Positions 7,342 through 16,233 of a stretch of DNA of 64,000 nt are shown here, piece by piece (the first letter of the stretch is position 1; each line of letters starts with the position of its first letter). The translations under genes and the position numbers were made by a program. Below the pieces are notes generated by a model, which made no database searches, was not told the origin of the DNA, and worked only from the letters and a program-made list of their open reading frames with translations. The DNA comes from CAZZHG01 sp964653655. GTDB taxonomy: Bacteria > Bdellovibrionota > FAC87 > UBA2466. The stretch covers positions 6,128-70,127 of the forward strand of contig CAZZHG010000010.1 in assembly GCA_964653655.1 (NCBI GenBank). Direction: 5' to 3'.

Positions 7342-9505
7342 CGGGCTGGCTCGCCCCGAACCACGCTTGCCGTTCCACCGGCACACCCTTCGTATTCTCT
7401 AACTTCAGTAGATAAACACCGCTCGCGGTCTCCGCGTCCGGCTCGTACTTCCACGTCGCGATTCCCGGCCCGAAAGTCTTCGTGGCGATCACCTTCTCCT
7501 GGTCGCGAGCGCGGTCGACTTTGAAGAGAGTCGCCTTCACGCCCTCACCCGCGTCGAGGTTGAGCGGGAAAACCGGGCTCACGTCTTCGGCGAGATTGAA
7601 GTAGGGAAAACCCGTCGGGGGCGCGGGACGAGGAAACACCGTTCCCAGCCGGGCACCGGGCCCGCCCCTGGAGAACTTCCGTCTGGGCAACATGGGCACG
7701 ACCGGATCGCCCAGCAGTTCCTGGTTCAGCACCGTCCACAAATGCGACTCGTCTGAGAGATTGTTTCCCGCTCCGGCCACATACTTCTGAAGCGCTTTCA
7801 AAACCAGATCCCCTGCCCGGCCTTCGGTTTCCGTGTGATAGCTGCGGAGGAACGTATCCATGAGCTGCAAGCCGTAAGTGCTTCCGGTGAGCACCAGATT
7901 GCCCGAAGGATCGAGCTGATAGAGCGGATTACCGAGCGCCGGGCGCGCGGAACCGAGAAATCCCACGGCGCCCGCCTGCGATTTCAAGAGCGCCATGCCG
8001 ACCGACTCATCGCCGGAGGAAGACGGCCCGAAGGCGCTTCCGTCGACGAGAGCCCGATCGAACGCTCCGTTCGTGCAGGCGATGGTGACGAGAAAAGGAT
8101 TGATGCGGTCACGGGCCGGCTTTGCCGCCTTCACTTCCGCCGAAGAAACGAACTCACGCTCCACGTACCACTCGTTGCCCCGTCCGTGGTCGAGGTAATA
8201 GACCACCTTCGCGCGCTGAGGGCCGCTCACGAGACGCATGGTCTGCGCCTTGGTGAAAGAGCCGTTGGTGCGGAAGTACTTTTCGACTCCGTTCCAATTC
8301 AACGTCTTGTCGGAAAGCACGCGCAACGCGCCCAGCTCACCGATGTAGGCGTACCCGCGGAATGCCTTGCCCCCGTACAGAGCCAGCTCCGGCCCGGGCT
8401 CTTCGCCCGATTGAAGCCACGTTCGGATTTTCGTCAGGTGGTTGTCGACTTCCGAGTTCGTCGTGTACGGAAGCCGGCCGACGGCGACTTTGGGCGCGAG
8501 ACATTTTCCGTCGGCGCCGTAGCAGGCGTCCGTCACGCCCCAGTTGGGGCCGAACGCGCCCCGGATCGAAAAATAGTAGCTCGGCGGGACGATGGTGGCG
8601 TCCCCGAGAATGGTCACGTACCGAAGTTTTTTCCCGGCCGCGAATTGCTTCCACAGATAGCCAATCAATCGGCGGGAAAGATCATAGTGGTAGCCCGCGC
8701 CGGTCGCCGCATCGTAGGGCAAAATGCCTTCCGTGTTTTCCTTGTCCTTGTAGCCGTCCGGCAGTTCGGTTTCGGCGACAGGAGCTTCTTTCGCGAGACT
8801 CTCCACCAACAGGACTTCGGCGTCGACGCCGAGGGAATCCCTGTGAAACAGTTTCAATTTCTCGGCGCCTTCGGCGAGAGCCTTCGTCGTGACGATAAGC
8901 GATTCAGGTCCCTTCTCGGAGGGCACGTAAAACACGTGGCGCTTGGTAACGAAGTCGAGGGCGAAATCACAGCCTCGGATGGTGACCAGCTCCTTAGATT
9001 CCCGATCGTACTGAACGGGGTAAAAGGAAACCCAAAGCTCGCTGCCCACGACCTTGGACTCGAAAAACTTGCCGGGATAATAGCGGCCTCGGGCCGGCGC
9101 CACGAACTGCATGGGCTGCGGACCCCAGGTGTAGGGGGCCTCGCCGAGGGAGATCTGGGGAACCGGCTCGGACCGTTCCACGGAAACCTTGGAGAGCGAG
9201 ACAATGGGCTCCATGCCCGGGGGAAGCGCGTACTTCCTCACGACCACCGGAAGCTGGGGCATGCCTTCGGCCGCGAAGAACTCCGCCTCGCCGAAGGAGA
9301 TATGGCCGGCACCGCCGGCGCCCATTCTAAAATCGGGCGCTATAAAGGAGAGGGTCTCGGTGACCGCGGGCGGAGTTTGGAGAGTGCTTCCGCGGGTGGG
9401 AAGATCGAATTCGTTTGGAAGACTGGCCGCTCGAAACGAAAGGGCAAAAGCCCCGGAAGCCCACCCGAGGAGCGAGAGCAACGTGCACTGACGCCAAAAA
9501 CCCAT
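7325..9505 (-). CDS. secreted C25-family (gingipain-like) cysteine peptidase
   Basis: 726 residues with a Sec signal peptide (WRQCTLLSLLGWASGAFA). The caspase-like C25 core shows TILGDATIVPPSY, then VAVGRLPY, then the catalytic dyad: His in YYLDHGRGNEW (about residue 440) and Cys in TIACTNGAFD (about 477). The N-terminal 200 residues resemble the propeptide region of this family and a beta-sandwich domain follows the catalytic core. It would be exported as a zymogen and act on proteins outside the inner membrane. A start 18 bp upstream (9523) is possible; 9505 was chosen because a GGGGG run precedes it. No typical type IX secretion C-terminal domain is evident. Confidence 0.8.
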   Translation of the reverse strand: MGFWRQCTLLSLLGWASGAFALSFRAASLPNEFDLPTRGSTLQTPPAVTETLSFIAPDFRMGAGGAGHISFGEAEFFAAEGMPQLPVVVRKYALPPGMEPIVSLSKVSVERSEPVPQISLGEAPYTWGPQPMQFVAPARGRYYPGKFFESKVVGSELWVSFYPVQYDRESKELVTIRGCDFALDFVTKRHVFYVPSEKGPESLIVTTKALAEGAEKLKLFHRDSLGVDAEVLLVESLAKEAPVAETELPDGYKDKENTEGILPYDAATGAGYHYDLSRRLIGYLWKQFAAGKKLRYVTILGDATIVPPSYYFSIRGAFGPNWGVTDACYGADGKCLAPKVAVGRLPYTTNSEVDNHLTKIRTWLQSGEEPGPELALYGGKAFRGYAYIGELGALRVLSDKTLNWNGVEKYFRTNGSFTKAQTMRLVSGPQRAKVVYYLDHGRGNEWYVEREFVSSAEVKAAKPARDRINPFLVTIACTNGAFDRALVDGSAFGPSSSGDESVGMALLKSQAGAVGFLGSARPALGNPLYQLDPSGNLVLTGSTYGLQLMDTFLRSYHTETEGRAGDLVLKALQKYVAGAGNNLSDESHLWTVLNQELLGDPVVPMLPRRKFSRGGPGARLGTVFPRPAPPTGFPYFNLAEDVSPVFPLNLDAGEGVKATLFKVDRARDQEKVIATKTFGPGIATWKYEPDAETASGVYLLKLENTKGVPVERQAWFGASQPVTPQF

Positions 9506-9627
9506 GACTAACCCCCAACCCATTCGAAGCTAGTTCACTCCAACCCCTTAAAAAGCCAAAGAGAAACGAGGGGTTTCGACGCTTTACGTTAATTTTTGTT
9601 AATCTCAGGAGGGCCCATCTTTGCCCC

Positions 9628-9657
9628 TTGCCCACGGGAGCGGCGCCAAGCTATAAG
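9628..9657 (+). promoter_or_regulatory. putative sigma-70 promoter of rplC
   Basis: TTGCCC (9628-9633) and TATAAG (9652-9657) with an 18-nt spacer. The predicted leader is about 73 nt and ends in a GAAGG ribosome-binding site 8 nt before the rplC ATG. Confidence 0.55.
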
Positions 9658-9736
9658 CGGAGCTTCTTGTAGGTGGGTAAAGTTCCTCCTCGCATTAGGC
9701 GGGTCGGAAGACTTCCCGTAGCTGTGAAGGTTCCAA

Positions 9737-10408
9737 ATGAAAAAGCTCGCCATCCTCGGCCGTAAGGTCGGAATGACCCAAATTTTTGATGAAGTCGGTA
9801 ACTTGGTCCCCGTGACCGTGGTGGACACCACTGGTTGCGTCGTCACTCAGCTCAAGACGAAAGAGAACGACGGCTACGCCGCCGTTCAGCTCGGCATCGG
9901 CGAGCGCAAGCCGCAAAACGTTTTGAAGTCCGAAGCGGGTCACTTCAAGAAGGCCAACACGGCCGCGAAGACGGACCTCCTCGAAGTCCGCCTCGAAGAA
10001 GGCGAAACGCCGACCGTCGCTCTCGGAGCCACCCTCAACTGCGCCATGTTTCAAAAGGGCGACCGGGTGGACGTGAAGGGAGTGAGCAAAGGTAAGGGCT
10101 TCCAGGGTCCGCTCAAGCGCCACAACTTCGCGGGTAAGGACGCCGGTCACGGTACGTCCAAGTACTTCCGCCACGTCGGTTCGATCGGTATGCACACGTA
10201 CCCGGGCCGTGTGTTCAAGGGCAAGAAGATGCCCGGCCGCATGGGCACGGACAACGTCACCGTCCAGAGCATGCTGGTGGTCGATGCGAAGGCCGACGAG
10301 AACCTGATTCTGCTCCGGGGCGGAATCCCCGGCGGAAAACGCTCCGTCGTTTATCTCCAGCAAGCCGTGAAGCGCAAGCTCACCGGCGAGCGGTCGCTCA
10401 CGAAGTAA
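9737..10408 (+). CDS. rplC: 50S ribosomal protein L3
   Basis: 223 residues, full length. Begins ILGRKVGMTQIFDE and carries the conserved loop region GSIGMHTYPGRVFKGKKM then MGTDNVTVQ. Family L3 proteins bind 23S rRNA near the peptidyl-transferase centre. The residue usually a methylated Gln in the GSIGQ motif of E. coli L3 is Met here. Unusually, the gene stands alone: no rpsJ, rplD, rplW or rplB beside it, and the next gene is a diheme cytochrome with its own promoter. It may be the sole L3 gene detached from the S10 operon, or a paralogue. Confidence 0.93.
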   Translation: MKKLAILGRKVGMTQIFDEVGNLVPVTVVDTTGCVVTQLKTKENDGYAAVQLGIGERKPQNVLKSEAGHFKKANTAAKTDLLEVRLEEGETPTVALGATLNCAMFQKGDRVDVKGVSKGKGFQGPLKRHNFAGKDAGHGTSKYFRHVGSIGMHTYPGRVFKGKKMPGRMGTDNVTVQSMLVVDAKADENLILLRGGIPGGKRSVVYLQQAVKRKLTGERSLTK

Positions 10409-10411
10409 GGG

Positions 10412-10441
10412 TTGAACCGGAACCTCGGTTTTGGGTAGATA
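10412..10441 (+). promoter_or_regulatory. putative leaderless promoter of the diheme cytochrome gene
   Basis: TTGAAC (10412-10417) and TAGATA (10436-10441), 18-nt spacer. The -10 ends 9 nt before the ATG at 10451, so transcription would begin at or next to the start codon; no Shine-Dalgarno sequence is present. Confidence 0.5.
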
Positions 10442-10450
10442 CCTGCCCCA

Positions 10451-11470
10451 ATGAGACTTGTCTTGTTCATTTGGTCGGGGCTTGCCTTGGCCTCCGTACA
10501 GCCGTACGGAATGCTGAACTACGCCTCGGACTGCGAGAAGGAGCTGGGCAAGATCCCCCACATCCGGTGCGCGGATGGGGAAGAAATTCCCGTCTTCAAC
10601 TCGGATAAGGGCGTCTCCATTACGGATAAGAACCACTGGGGCTACCATACCCAGTGCGACAATCCTTCCCTTCTCAGGACTCCCTTCGAGACCTGGATTT
10701 CCGGGATCAACCCTTGCGTGCCCTACGCGCGTATCGGCCGCCTCGGCGCCCAGCCGGGCTTCGACACGAACTGGGTATTTTTCTGCCGCCGCTATTTCAA
10801 CCGCTCGCGCCATAGCGACATCTACGACGACATCAACCTGATCGGACACAGCCCCAAGACGGGAGCCACCTGCTTCTTCGTCGGCCGCCCCAACCGCATC
10901 GCGCCCACTTCGCGCGTGGACAAAGGCCACAGCGGCATGTGGGTTCCGGACGTGACCAGCGCGAAGGGCTTGAAATTTTGGAAGAGCCCCCGCGAGATCG
11001 AGACCCAACCGATCCTCACCGGCGGAACGCCGCTTTGCACCCAGTGCCACGACGCCGATCCCTTCGTGCATAGCCCGCACGTCGACCAAGTGAAGCTGGG
11101 CGGCGAGCCCATCGTCCCGTCCAATCCCAACGGGAAGTATTGGATCGTGGGCGCGGGGGCGGGGATGAGCCACCAATGGAAGCCAAAGCACCTGGTTTCT
11201 CCGCAGGCCGCCGCGTGTACCGCGTGCCACCGCATCGGCAATAACCGAGGGTGCCGGGAAATGACCAATCTGGCCGCCGGACTGAAGTCGCTTCCCCACA
11301 CTACCGAGGCCTTCCGACGGTTTCCGTTCATGCCCGCGCAAGGTCCCGCCGTGGAAGTCCACCGGGGAAGCCGTCTCGGCGCCGAAGAGCTCGAAGCGGT
11401 TCAGTTCATAAAGAGTTGTTGCGACCGCCCGACCCGCCGGGAATGCCTCTGGGAAGATCCTCCCCGCTAG
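10451..11470 (+). CDS. secreted diheme c-type cytochrome-like protein
   Basis: 339 residues with a signal peptide (MRLVLFIWSGLALASV) and two c-type heme motifs: CTQCH (about residue 198) and CTACH (about 258). Additional Cys pairs (CEKELG/CADGEE, CFFVG, CCDRPTRREC) suggest disulfides in the periplasm. An electron-transfer role is inferred from the heme motifs; the rest of the chain matches no family I can name. Its TAG stop is the same CTAG (11467-11470) that forms the stop of the convergent methyltransferase gene. Confidence 0.78.
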   Translation: MRLVLFIWSGLALASVQPYGMLNYASDCEKELGKIPHIRCADGEEIPVFNSDKGVSITDKNHWGYHTQCDNPSLLRTPFETWISGINPCVPYARIGRLGAQPGFDTNWVFFCRRYFNRSRHSDIYDDINLIGHSPKTGATCFFVGRPNRIAPTSRVDKGHSGMWVPDVTSAKGLKFWKSPREIETQPILTGGTPLCTQCHDADPFVHSPHVDQVKLGGEPIVPSNPNGKYWIVGAGAGMSHQWKPKHLVSPQAAACTACHRIGNNRGCREMTNLAAGLKSLPHTTEAFRRFPFMPAQGPAVEVHRGSRLGAEELEAVQFIKSCCDRPTRRECLWEDPPR

Positions 11471-12429
11471 GCCAATTCGATGACGGCCGCGAGAAGCGGA
11501 TGCTCCTGTTTCTCGAAATCCAGAGGCGGGCCTACCCAGGGAAGAACCGCCCCAAGCCGCGGAAGTCCCGTCGCCTGCAGAAATTGCTCGGCCGTCCATT
11601 GCTCGTAATTCGACGAGAAGAACAGCGCCCCGCCGGGCTCGACGACTTCGGCCGCCGCCTCGGCGAGCCGGCCCGCGTCCTTCGCGATCGAAAAGACATT
11701 GCCTTCCCGGTCCCGGGAAAAGCTCGGCGGATCCAAAATCACCAAATCGAATTTCCGCAGGCGTTTTCTCGCGCCCTTCAAAAACTGAAAAGCATCGTTG
11801 CCGAAAAACTCGTACTCGTCCGACCTAAGCCCGTTCGCGACGAAGTTCCGCTTTCCCCAATCGAGGTAGCGCGTCGAAAGATCGACGCTCGTCACCTCGG
11901 CCCCACCCTTCGCGGCGTATACGGAGAACGCGCACGTATAGGCGAAGAGGTTCAGCACCCGCTGCCCGGAGACGTCGCTTGCTAGCAGTTTGCGGTTGTC
12001 CCTCTGGTCGAGAAAAATTCCCGTCGAGAAACCGTCGTAAGGCCTTACGAGAAGGCGCACGCCGTTCTCGAGGATGGAGATCTCTTCGGGGAGCGTTTCC
12101 CCCGCGAGCGGCACGGGATTCTTGTTCGCTTCGGCGGCAGCGGTCGCCTTCGATCGATCCGTCGCGAAGTCTTTCAGGTAGACCGCCTTCACCGAAAGCT
12201 TCGCGAGGCACCACTCGGCGGCGGCCTTCAACTCCGCCTCGCTGAGCGCGCACTGCCCTTCGAAGCGATAGAGGAATACGGCGTCCCCCATCTTGTCCAC
12301 TTTGAGGCCAGGGATGCCTTCGGCCTCGCCGCAAAACAGGCGGTAACTATCGGTGCCCTGCTTACCCAATTCCGCAATGAGAGGTTGGCGCCACGCCCAA
12401 GCCGCATCGAGTGCGTCGATTTCTTTCAT
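11467..12429 (-). CDS. class I SAM-dependent rRNA methyltransferase (RlmI/RlmK-like)
   Basis: 320 residues. An N-terminal RNA-binding-like region is followed by a Rossmann methyltransferase: motif I VLNLFAYTCAFSVYAAKGG, acidic SVDLS for the adenosyl ribose, and the catalytic-region motif LDPPSFSR, typical of the RlmI/RlmKL-type enzymes that methylate 23S rRNA cytosine C5 or guanine. The upstream GFSTGIFLDQRDNR segment is also family-typical. The N-terminal PUA domain of RlmI appears reduced. The ATG overlaps the pseudouridine synthase stop (ATGA), so both RNA modifiers are co-transcribed. Confidence 0.85.
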   Translation of the reverse strand: MKEIDALDAAWAWRQPLIAELGKQGTDSYRLFCGEAEGIPGLKVDKMGDAVFLYRFEGQCALSEAELKAAAEWCLAKLSVKAVYLKDFATDRSKATAAAEANKNPVPLAGETLPEEISILENGVRLLVRPYDGFSTGIFLDQRDNRKLLASDVSGQRVLNLFAYTCAFSVYAAKGGAEVTSVDLSTRYLDWGKRNFVANGLRSDEYEFFGNDAFQFLKGARKRLRKFDLVILDPPSFSRDREGNVFSIAKDAGRLAEAAAEVVEPGGALFFSSNYEQWTAEQFLQATGLPRLGAVLPWVGPPLDFEKQEHPLLAAVIELA

Positions 12430-13094
12430 GCCTTCAATCCCGCTCTCTCCAACGCATAGTCGGGCGCCTTGATTACGATTCTCTCCTCGCGCGTCGGGTG
12501 GTCGAAGGATAGCGAATAGGCGAGAAGGCCGATGCCAGGCTTTCCGTCCTTCTTTTTTCCACCATAGCGGATGTCTCCGAGAATGGGGGTTCCGATTGCC
12601 GCGAGCTGGGCGCGAATCTGATGTTTTCTTCCCGTGTGGAGTCTTACTTCGAGAAGCGTGATGCCTCCCATGGTGGCTAGCACCAGGTACTCGAGCGTCG
12701 CGACTTTCGTCCCCGGTTTCGGCGCGAGATGGACCTCGACCTTCTTCTCGCCCTCGACGAGGTGATGGGTCAGGGTGCCGTGAGGGTAATCAGGTTCCCC
12801 CTCCACCCAGGCGCGGTAGATTTTTTCGACGGTACGCGTGCGAAACTGCTCCGAAAGACGGCTAGCCGCCTTCGAGGTGCGCCCGAAAACGACGATTCCC
12901 GCCGCTGGCCGATCCAGCCTGTGGACCAGCCCCAAAAAGACGTTGCCGGGTTTAGCGTACTTTTCCTTAATATAGGCTCTGGTGAGATCGAGCAGGCAAG
13001 GATCTCCCGTCGAATCCCCCTGCGTAAGCAGTCCCGCGGGCTTAAAAACCGCGATGACATGGTTATCCTCATGGAGTACGGTGACGCCGCTCAA
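12426..13094 (-). CDS. RluA-family RNA pseudouridine synthase
   Basis: 222 residues, a single catalytic domain without an S4 domain. The hallmark HRLDRPAAG holds the nucleophilic Asp61; GLVHRLDR and LHTGRKHQIRAQL are family motifs. The substrate (tRNA or 23S rRNA uridine) cannot be told from sequence. The start is a TTG at 13094 just downstream of a T-run; no better in-frame ATG or GTG covers the conserved VLHEDNHVIAVFKPAG start. Divergent from rsmG with 11 bp between the starts. Confidence 0.88.
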   Translation of the reverse strand: MSGVTVLHEDNHVIAVFKPAGLLTQGDSTGDPCLLDLTRAYIKEKYAKPGNVFLGLVHRLDRPAAGIVVFGRTSKAASRLSEQFRTRTVEKIYRAWVEGEPDYPHGTLTHHLVEGEKKVEVHLAPKPGTKVATLEYLVLATMGGITLLEVRLHTGRKHQIRAQLAAIGTPILGDIRYGGKKKDGKPGIGLLAYSLSFDHPTREERIVIKAPDYALERAGLKA

Positions 13095-13105
13095 AAAAAT
13101 CTCTT

Positions 13106-13864
13106 ATGGTTCGCAGGTTTCACAAATCAAATCCCGAGCGCCCGACGATTGAGGGCCTCGAGAAGAAGCTCAAGCGCAGCGGGATTGCGCTCAGTACGAA
13201 TCAGCTTAATCAGCTGTGGCGGTACCATAATTTGATGAGGGATCGAAATCAAGACAGGGAGCTTACCCGTCTCATCGGTTTCGACACCATCGTCACGAAA
13301 CACTACGTCGACTGCATGATCGTGGGCGAGCTCTTCAACCTGCCTTCGCCCCTTTTCGACATCGGCACGGGCCCCGGCTTCCCGGGCATCCCCCTCAAGA
13401 TTCGTTACCAGCACCTGCATATTATCCTCGGCGAGCCCCGCCCGAAGAGGATCGCGTTTCTGCGGGAAGCCTGCAAACACATCAAGCTGCAGAACTGGGA
13501 GATTTTCCCGCACAAAGTGGTAAGCCGCAGCTTCCAGCGGAAGGTTCCGGCTATCATCACCCGCGCGGTCGAGACCATGGACAAGACGTGCATGCGCACC
13601 TCCGCCTGCCTCGGAGAGGGCGGCCTGCTTATTTTCATGAAGGGCCCGGGCGTGGAGCCGGAGCTCGCCGAGATCAAGAACCGCTTCAAAAAGCAGTTCC
13701 GGGTGAAGTTCGATAAGGCGTATCAACTTCCCCACACGAAGTATGACCGCCGCCTGGTCGTGCTCGAAAAGCTGGTGCCCGCTATCGTGCCCAGCGAGGC
13801 GCCGAGAGGGCACAAGGAAGAGGACGATGCTACCCCCGACACCGAGGATTCAGAGCTATCGTGA
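13106..13864 (+). CDS. rsmG: 16S rRNA (guanine-N7) methyltransferase RsmG (GidB)
   Basis: 252 residues. The SAM-binding motif DIGTGPGFPGIPLKI (85-99) is diagnostic for RsmG, which methylates G527 of 16S rRNA; TRAVE is the second family motif. The C-terminus carries an extra acidic tail (about 25 residues, HKEEDDATPDTEDSE). It is not next to mnmG, parA or parB, its usual neighbours. The 3' end overlaps the DUF962 gene by 38 bp in another frame. Confidence 0.92.
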   Translation: MVRRFHKSNPERPTIEGLEKKLKRSGIALSTNQLNQLWRYHNLMRDRNQDRELTRLIGFDTIVTKHYVDCMIVGELFNLPSPLFDIGTGPGFPGIPLKIRYQHLHIILGEPRPKRIAFLREACKHIKLQNWEIFPHKVVSRSFQRKVPAIITRAVETMDKTCMRTSACLGEGGLLIFMKGPGVEPELAEIKNRFKKQFRVKFDKAYQLPHTKYDRRLVVLEKLVPAIVPSEAPRGHKEEDDATPDTEDSELS

Positions 13865-14135
13865 GTTCTGGCCCTTCTATCTGAAGGAGCACTCGAAACG
13901 TTCCACCCGCCGCTGGCATGCCGTCGGCACTTCTCTCGGTCTCACTCTCGCGGCTACCGCTCTCTGGAACGGACGCCCGCTACTCGTCCCGCTCGCCTTC
14001 GTTCCGGCCTATGCCTTCGCCTGGTACTCGCACTTTTACGTCGAGGGCAATCGCCCCGCGACCTTCAAGTACCCGTTCTGGTCCTTCATCTCGGATTTTA
14101 GAATGCTCCTCTGGATGCTGACGGGCCGGCTCTAG
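13827..14135 (+). CDS. DUF962/Mpo1-like membrane protein
   Basis: 102 residues. RRWHAVGTSLGLTLAATALW and YAFAWYSHFYVEGNRPATF match the DUF962 (Mpo1-like) family: short integral membrane proteins with conserved His residues in paired helices. The yeast homologue is an Fe-dependent dioxygenase acting on 2-hydroxy fatty acids; the bacterial function is less clear. The ATG at 13827 lies inside the rsmG 3' end and follows an AGGAAGAGG Shine-Dalgarno-like run. Stop codon shares the CTAG at 14132-14135 with the convergent lipoprotein gene. Confidence 0.85.
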   Translation: MLPPTPRIQSYREFWPFYLKEHSKRSTRRWHAVGTSLGLTLAATALWNGRPLLVPLAFVPAYAFAWYSHFYVEGNRPATFKYPFWSFISDFRMLLWMLTGRL

Positions 14136-14863
14136 CGAAACACAATCTCGTACTTAATCTCGATGATTCGTTCCTTGTAGGGCATCTCGCGCGAACCGCC
14201 CCACTTCGCGTCGTCCTTCAGAAAGAGGAAACGATCGCTCGTCGGGCCGACGGCTCCGCAGCGCACCCCTGAATCGACGAGACAACCCTGCAGGCGCTTC
14301 TCGTACTCCCACTCGGGCTTCGGCTGCACGACCCAGACTTTCCCTTCTCCGTCGCGCGCGGCGACGGCGCCCGCATCGAGGGCGCCGTGAAGGCGAAGCG
14401 GGCTCGGGCCCGAGCAGAAATCGAGGTGGTGGGTGCCGAGGTAGACGAACTCCTTGTGCTTCTGCCAGACGATATCGCGCTCGTAGGCGGCATCGACTCC
14501 GGGGCGCATCTCGAGGGAAATGATTTCGTAAACGGTGCCGGGAATCAGAAAGAGCTGGGAGGAAAGCTCGACGGGATCGCCTTTCTCCCCCTTCTTACGC
14601 ACCATCGTACGGAAGCTGTCGGTAAGACGAGAGCGGCCGAAGTGGGTCAGGGTCGTGATCTCCTCCGGGGCAATCGGAGTGAGCGCCGTCTGCCTAAGAG
14701 CGGCGTCGTAGCTCTCTTGATTCGCTTTTCTCAGGGCCTCAGCGCGGGCGGCTGCCCTCTTTTCGTCTTTGAGGGAAACACCGGGCTTTCCTTTGCACCC
14801 CCCGGACGCGGCGAGGCCCGGAAGGCAGAAAAGAAGGATCAGAAACGCTGGTTTCAACCCCAT
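14132..14863 (-). CDS. putative lipoprotein, function unknown
   Basis: 243 residues. Hydrophobic N-terminus (LKPAFLILLFCLPGLAASGGC) with a weak lipobox ending SGGC, then a charged helix (residues 30-60) and a probably beta-rich domain with several Cys (CSGPS, GCLVDSGVRCG). Family not recognised. The start overlaps the enolase stop by 10 bp, so it is likely co-transcribed with eno. It shares a CTAG double stop with the convergent DUF962 gene. Confidence 0.7.
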   Translation of the reverse strand: MGLKPAFLILLFCLPGLAASGGCKGKPGVSLKDEKRAAARAEALRKANQESYDAALRQTALTPIAPEEITTLTHFGRSRLTDSFRTMVRKKGEKGDPVELSSQLFLIPGTVYEIISLEMRPGVDAAYERDIVWQKHKEFVYLGTHHLDFCSGPSPLRLHGALDAGAVAARDGEGKVWVVQPKPEWEYEKRLQGCLVDSGVRCGAVGPTSDRFLFLKDDAKWGGSREMPYKERIIEIKYEIVFR

Positions 14864-16152
14864 CTGGCGAAGGCGATCGGTTTTCCGGCGCGGGCCGCGT
14901 TATCCGAGATGCGAAGCAGCTCGTTGTACTTCGCCATGCGCTCGGACCGCGACGCGGATCCCGTTTTGATTTGCCCGCAACCGCTCGCGACAGCCAGATG
15001 GGCGATCGTCGTATCTTCCGTCTCGCCGGAGCGGTGGGAGACGACCGCGCGCCAGCCGCTCTTGCGGCAGAGAGCCATCGTCTCGAAGGTTTCCGTGAGG
15101 GAGCCGACCTGATTCACCTTGATTAGAACCGCGTTGGACGCCTTCTCCTCGAGGCCGCGCTTCACGAAGCGGGTCTGCGTGCAGAACAGATCGTCGCCGA
15201 CGAGCTGCACTTTGCGGCCGAACTTCGCCGTCATTTCGCGCCAGCCCGCCCAGTCATTCTCGTCGAGGCCGTCCTCGACGCTGACGATGGGATACTTTTC
15301 GAAAAGCTGGCCGTAGAACTGGAGCATTTCGGCGCTGTTCGCCGTCGATTTTCCGTTCAGTTTGATGTCGTAGCAGCCCTTCTCCTTGTTGTAGAAGCTG
15401 CTCGCTGCAGAGTCCATGGCAATGGCGACCTGCTCGCCCAGCCGGTATCCGGCCGCTTCGATCGCCGCGCAAATTTCTTGAATCGCCGCTTCGTTGTTCG
15501 CGAGCTCCGGGGCAAAGCCGCCTTCGTCCCCGACCGACGTCGACTTACCCGCGTGGTGAAGGCGGTCCTTCAAATGGTGGAAAACTTCGGCGCCGGCCCG
15601 CAGCGCCGATCCGAAATCCGAAAAGCCGTGGGGCACGATCATGAACTCCTGCACTTCGAGCCCGTTGTTGGCGTGCATGCCGCCATTCACGATGTTCATC
15701 AGCGGAATGGGCAGCTTCATATCCTTCGGCGAGAGCCCCATCCACTCGTTCAAGGCAACAAAGAGCGGTCTTTTCTCGGAGGCCGCGGCCGAGTGCGCGT
15801 AAGCCATTGAGAGCGCGAGAATGGTGTTGCCGCCGATTTTGGTTTTTTGCTCGGTTCCGTCGGTGTCGAGGAGGAGTCTATCGAGGCTCGCCAGCGTGAA
15901 CTTCTTGGAAGCGAGAAGTTTCTTGCCCTCCTCGTTGATCCACTTCGCCGCTTTGAGAGTTCCCTTGCCGAGGTAGCGCTTCTTGTCCCCGTCGCGAAGC
16001 TCGAGGGCTTCGTTTTCCCCGCGGCTCGCTCCGGAGGGGACGATCGCCCTTCCCCAAGCTCCGTCGGAAAGAGTCATTTCCACTTCGATCGTCGGGTTAC
16101 CCCGGGAATCGAGAACTTCGCGGCCGTAGACGGTAGAGATCGTGTGTTCCAT
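14854..16152 (-). CDS. eno: enolase
   Basis: 432 residues, full length; converts 2-phosphoglycerate to phosphoenolpyruvate. Visible catalytic motifs: SVGDEGGFAP with the general acid Glu, the Mg ligands in AMDS, SVEDGLDENDW and GDDLFCTQ, and the catalytic Lys in VLIKVNQVGSLTET. The active-site loop SHRSGETEDTTIAHLAVA has His where Asp is common (IADLAV). The gene follows dnaK on the same strand but a strong terminator separates them. Confidence 0.97.
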   Translation of the reverse strand: MEHTISTVYGREVLDSRGNPTIEVEMTLSDGAWGRAIVPSGASRGENEALELRDGDKKRYLGKGTLKAAKWINEEGKKLLASKKFTLASLDRLLLDTDGTEQKTKIGGNTILALSMAYAHSAAASEKRPLFVALNEWMGLSPKDMKLPIPLMNIVNGGMHANNGLEVQEFMIVPHGFSDFGSALRAGAEVFHHLKDRLHHAGKSTSVGDEGGFAPELANNEAAIQEICAAIEAAGYRLGEQVAIAMDSAASSFYNKEKGCYDIKLNGKSTANSAEMLQFYGQLFEKYPIVSVEDGLDENDWAGWREMTAKFGRKVQLVGDDLFCTQTRFVKRGLEEKASNAVLIKVNQVGSLTETFETMALCRKSGWRAVVSHRSGETEDTTIAHLAVASGCGQIKTGSASRSERMAKYNELLRISDNAARAGKPIAFARWG

Positions 16153-16186
16153 GGCCCGCTATCCTAAGAGCTGGGCCCCGAAACTT

Positions 16187-16220
16187 CAAAAAAAAAGCGG
16201 CACCCCGCGAGGGGTGCCGC
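16187..16220 (-). terminator. intrinsic terminator of dnaK
   Basis: On the minus strand a perfect 10-bp stem (GCGGCACCCC / GGGGTGCCGC, loop of four) at 16197-16220 is followed by nine Ts. It lies 14 bp after the dnaK stop and separates dnaK from eno. Confidence 0.93.
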
Positions 16221-16233
16221 CCTGGGACGAATA

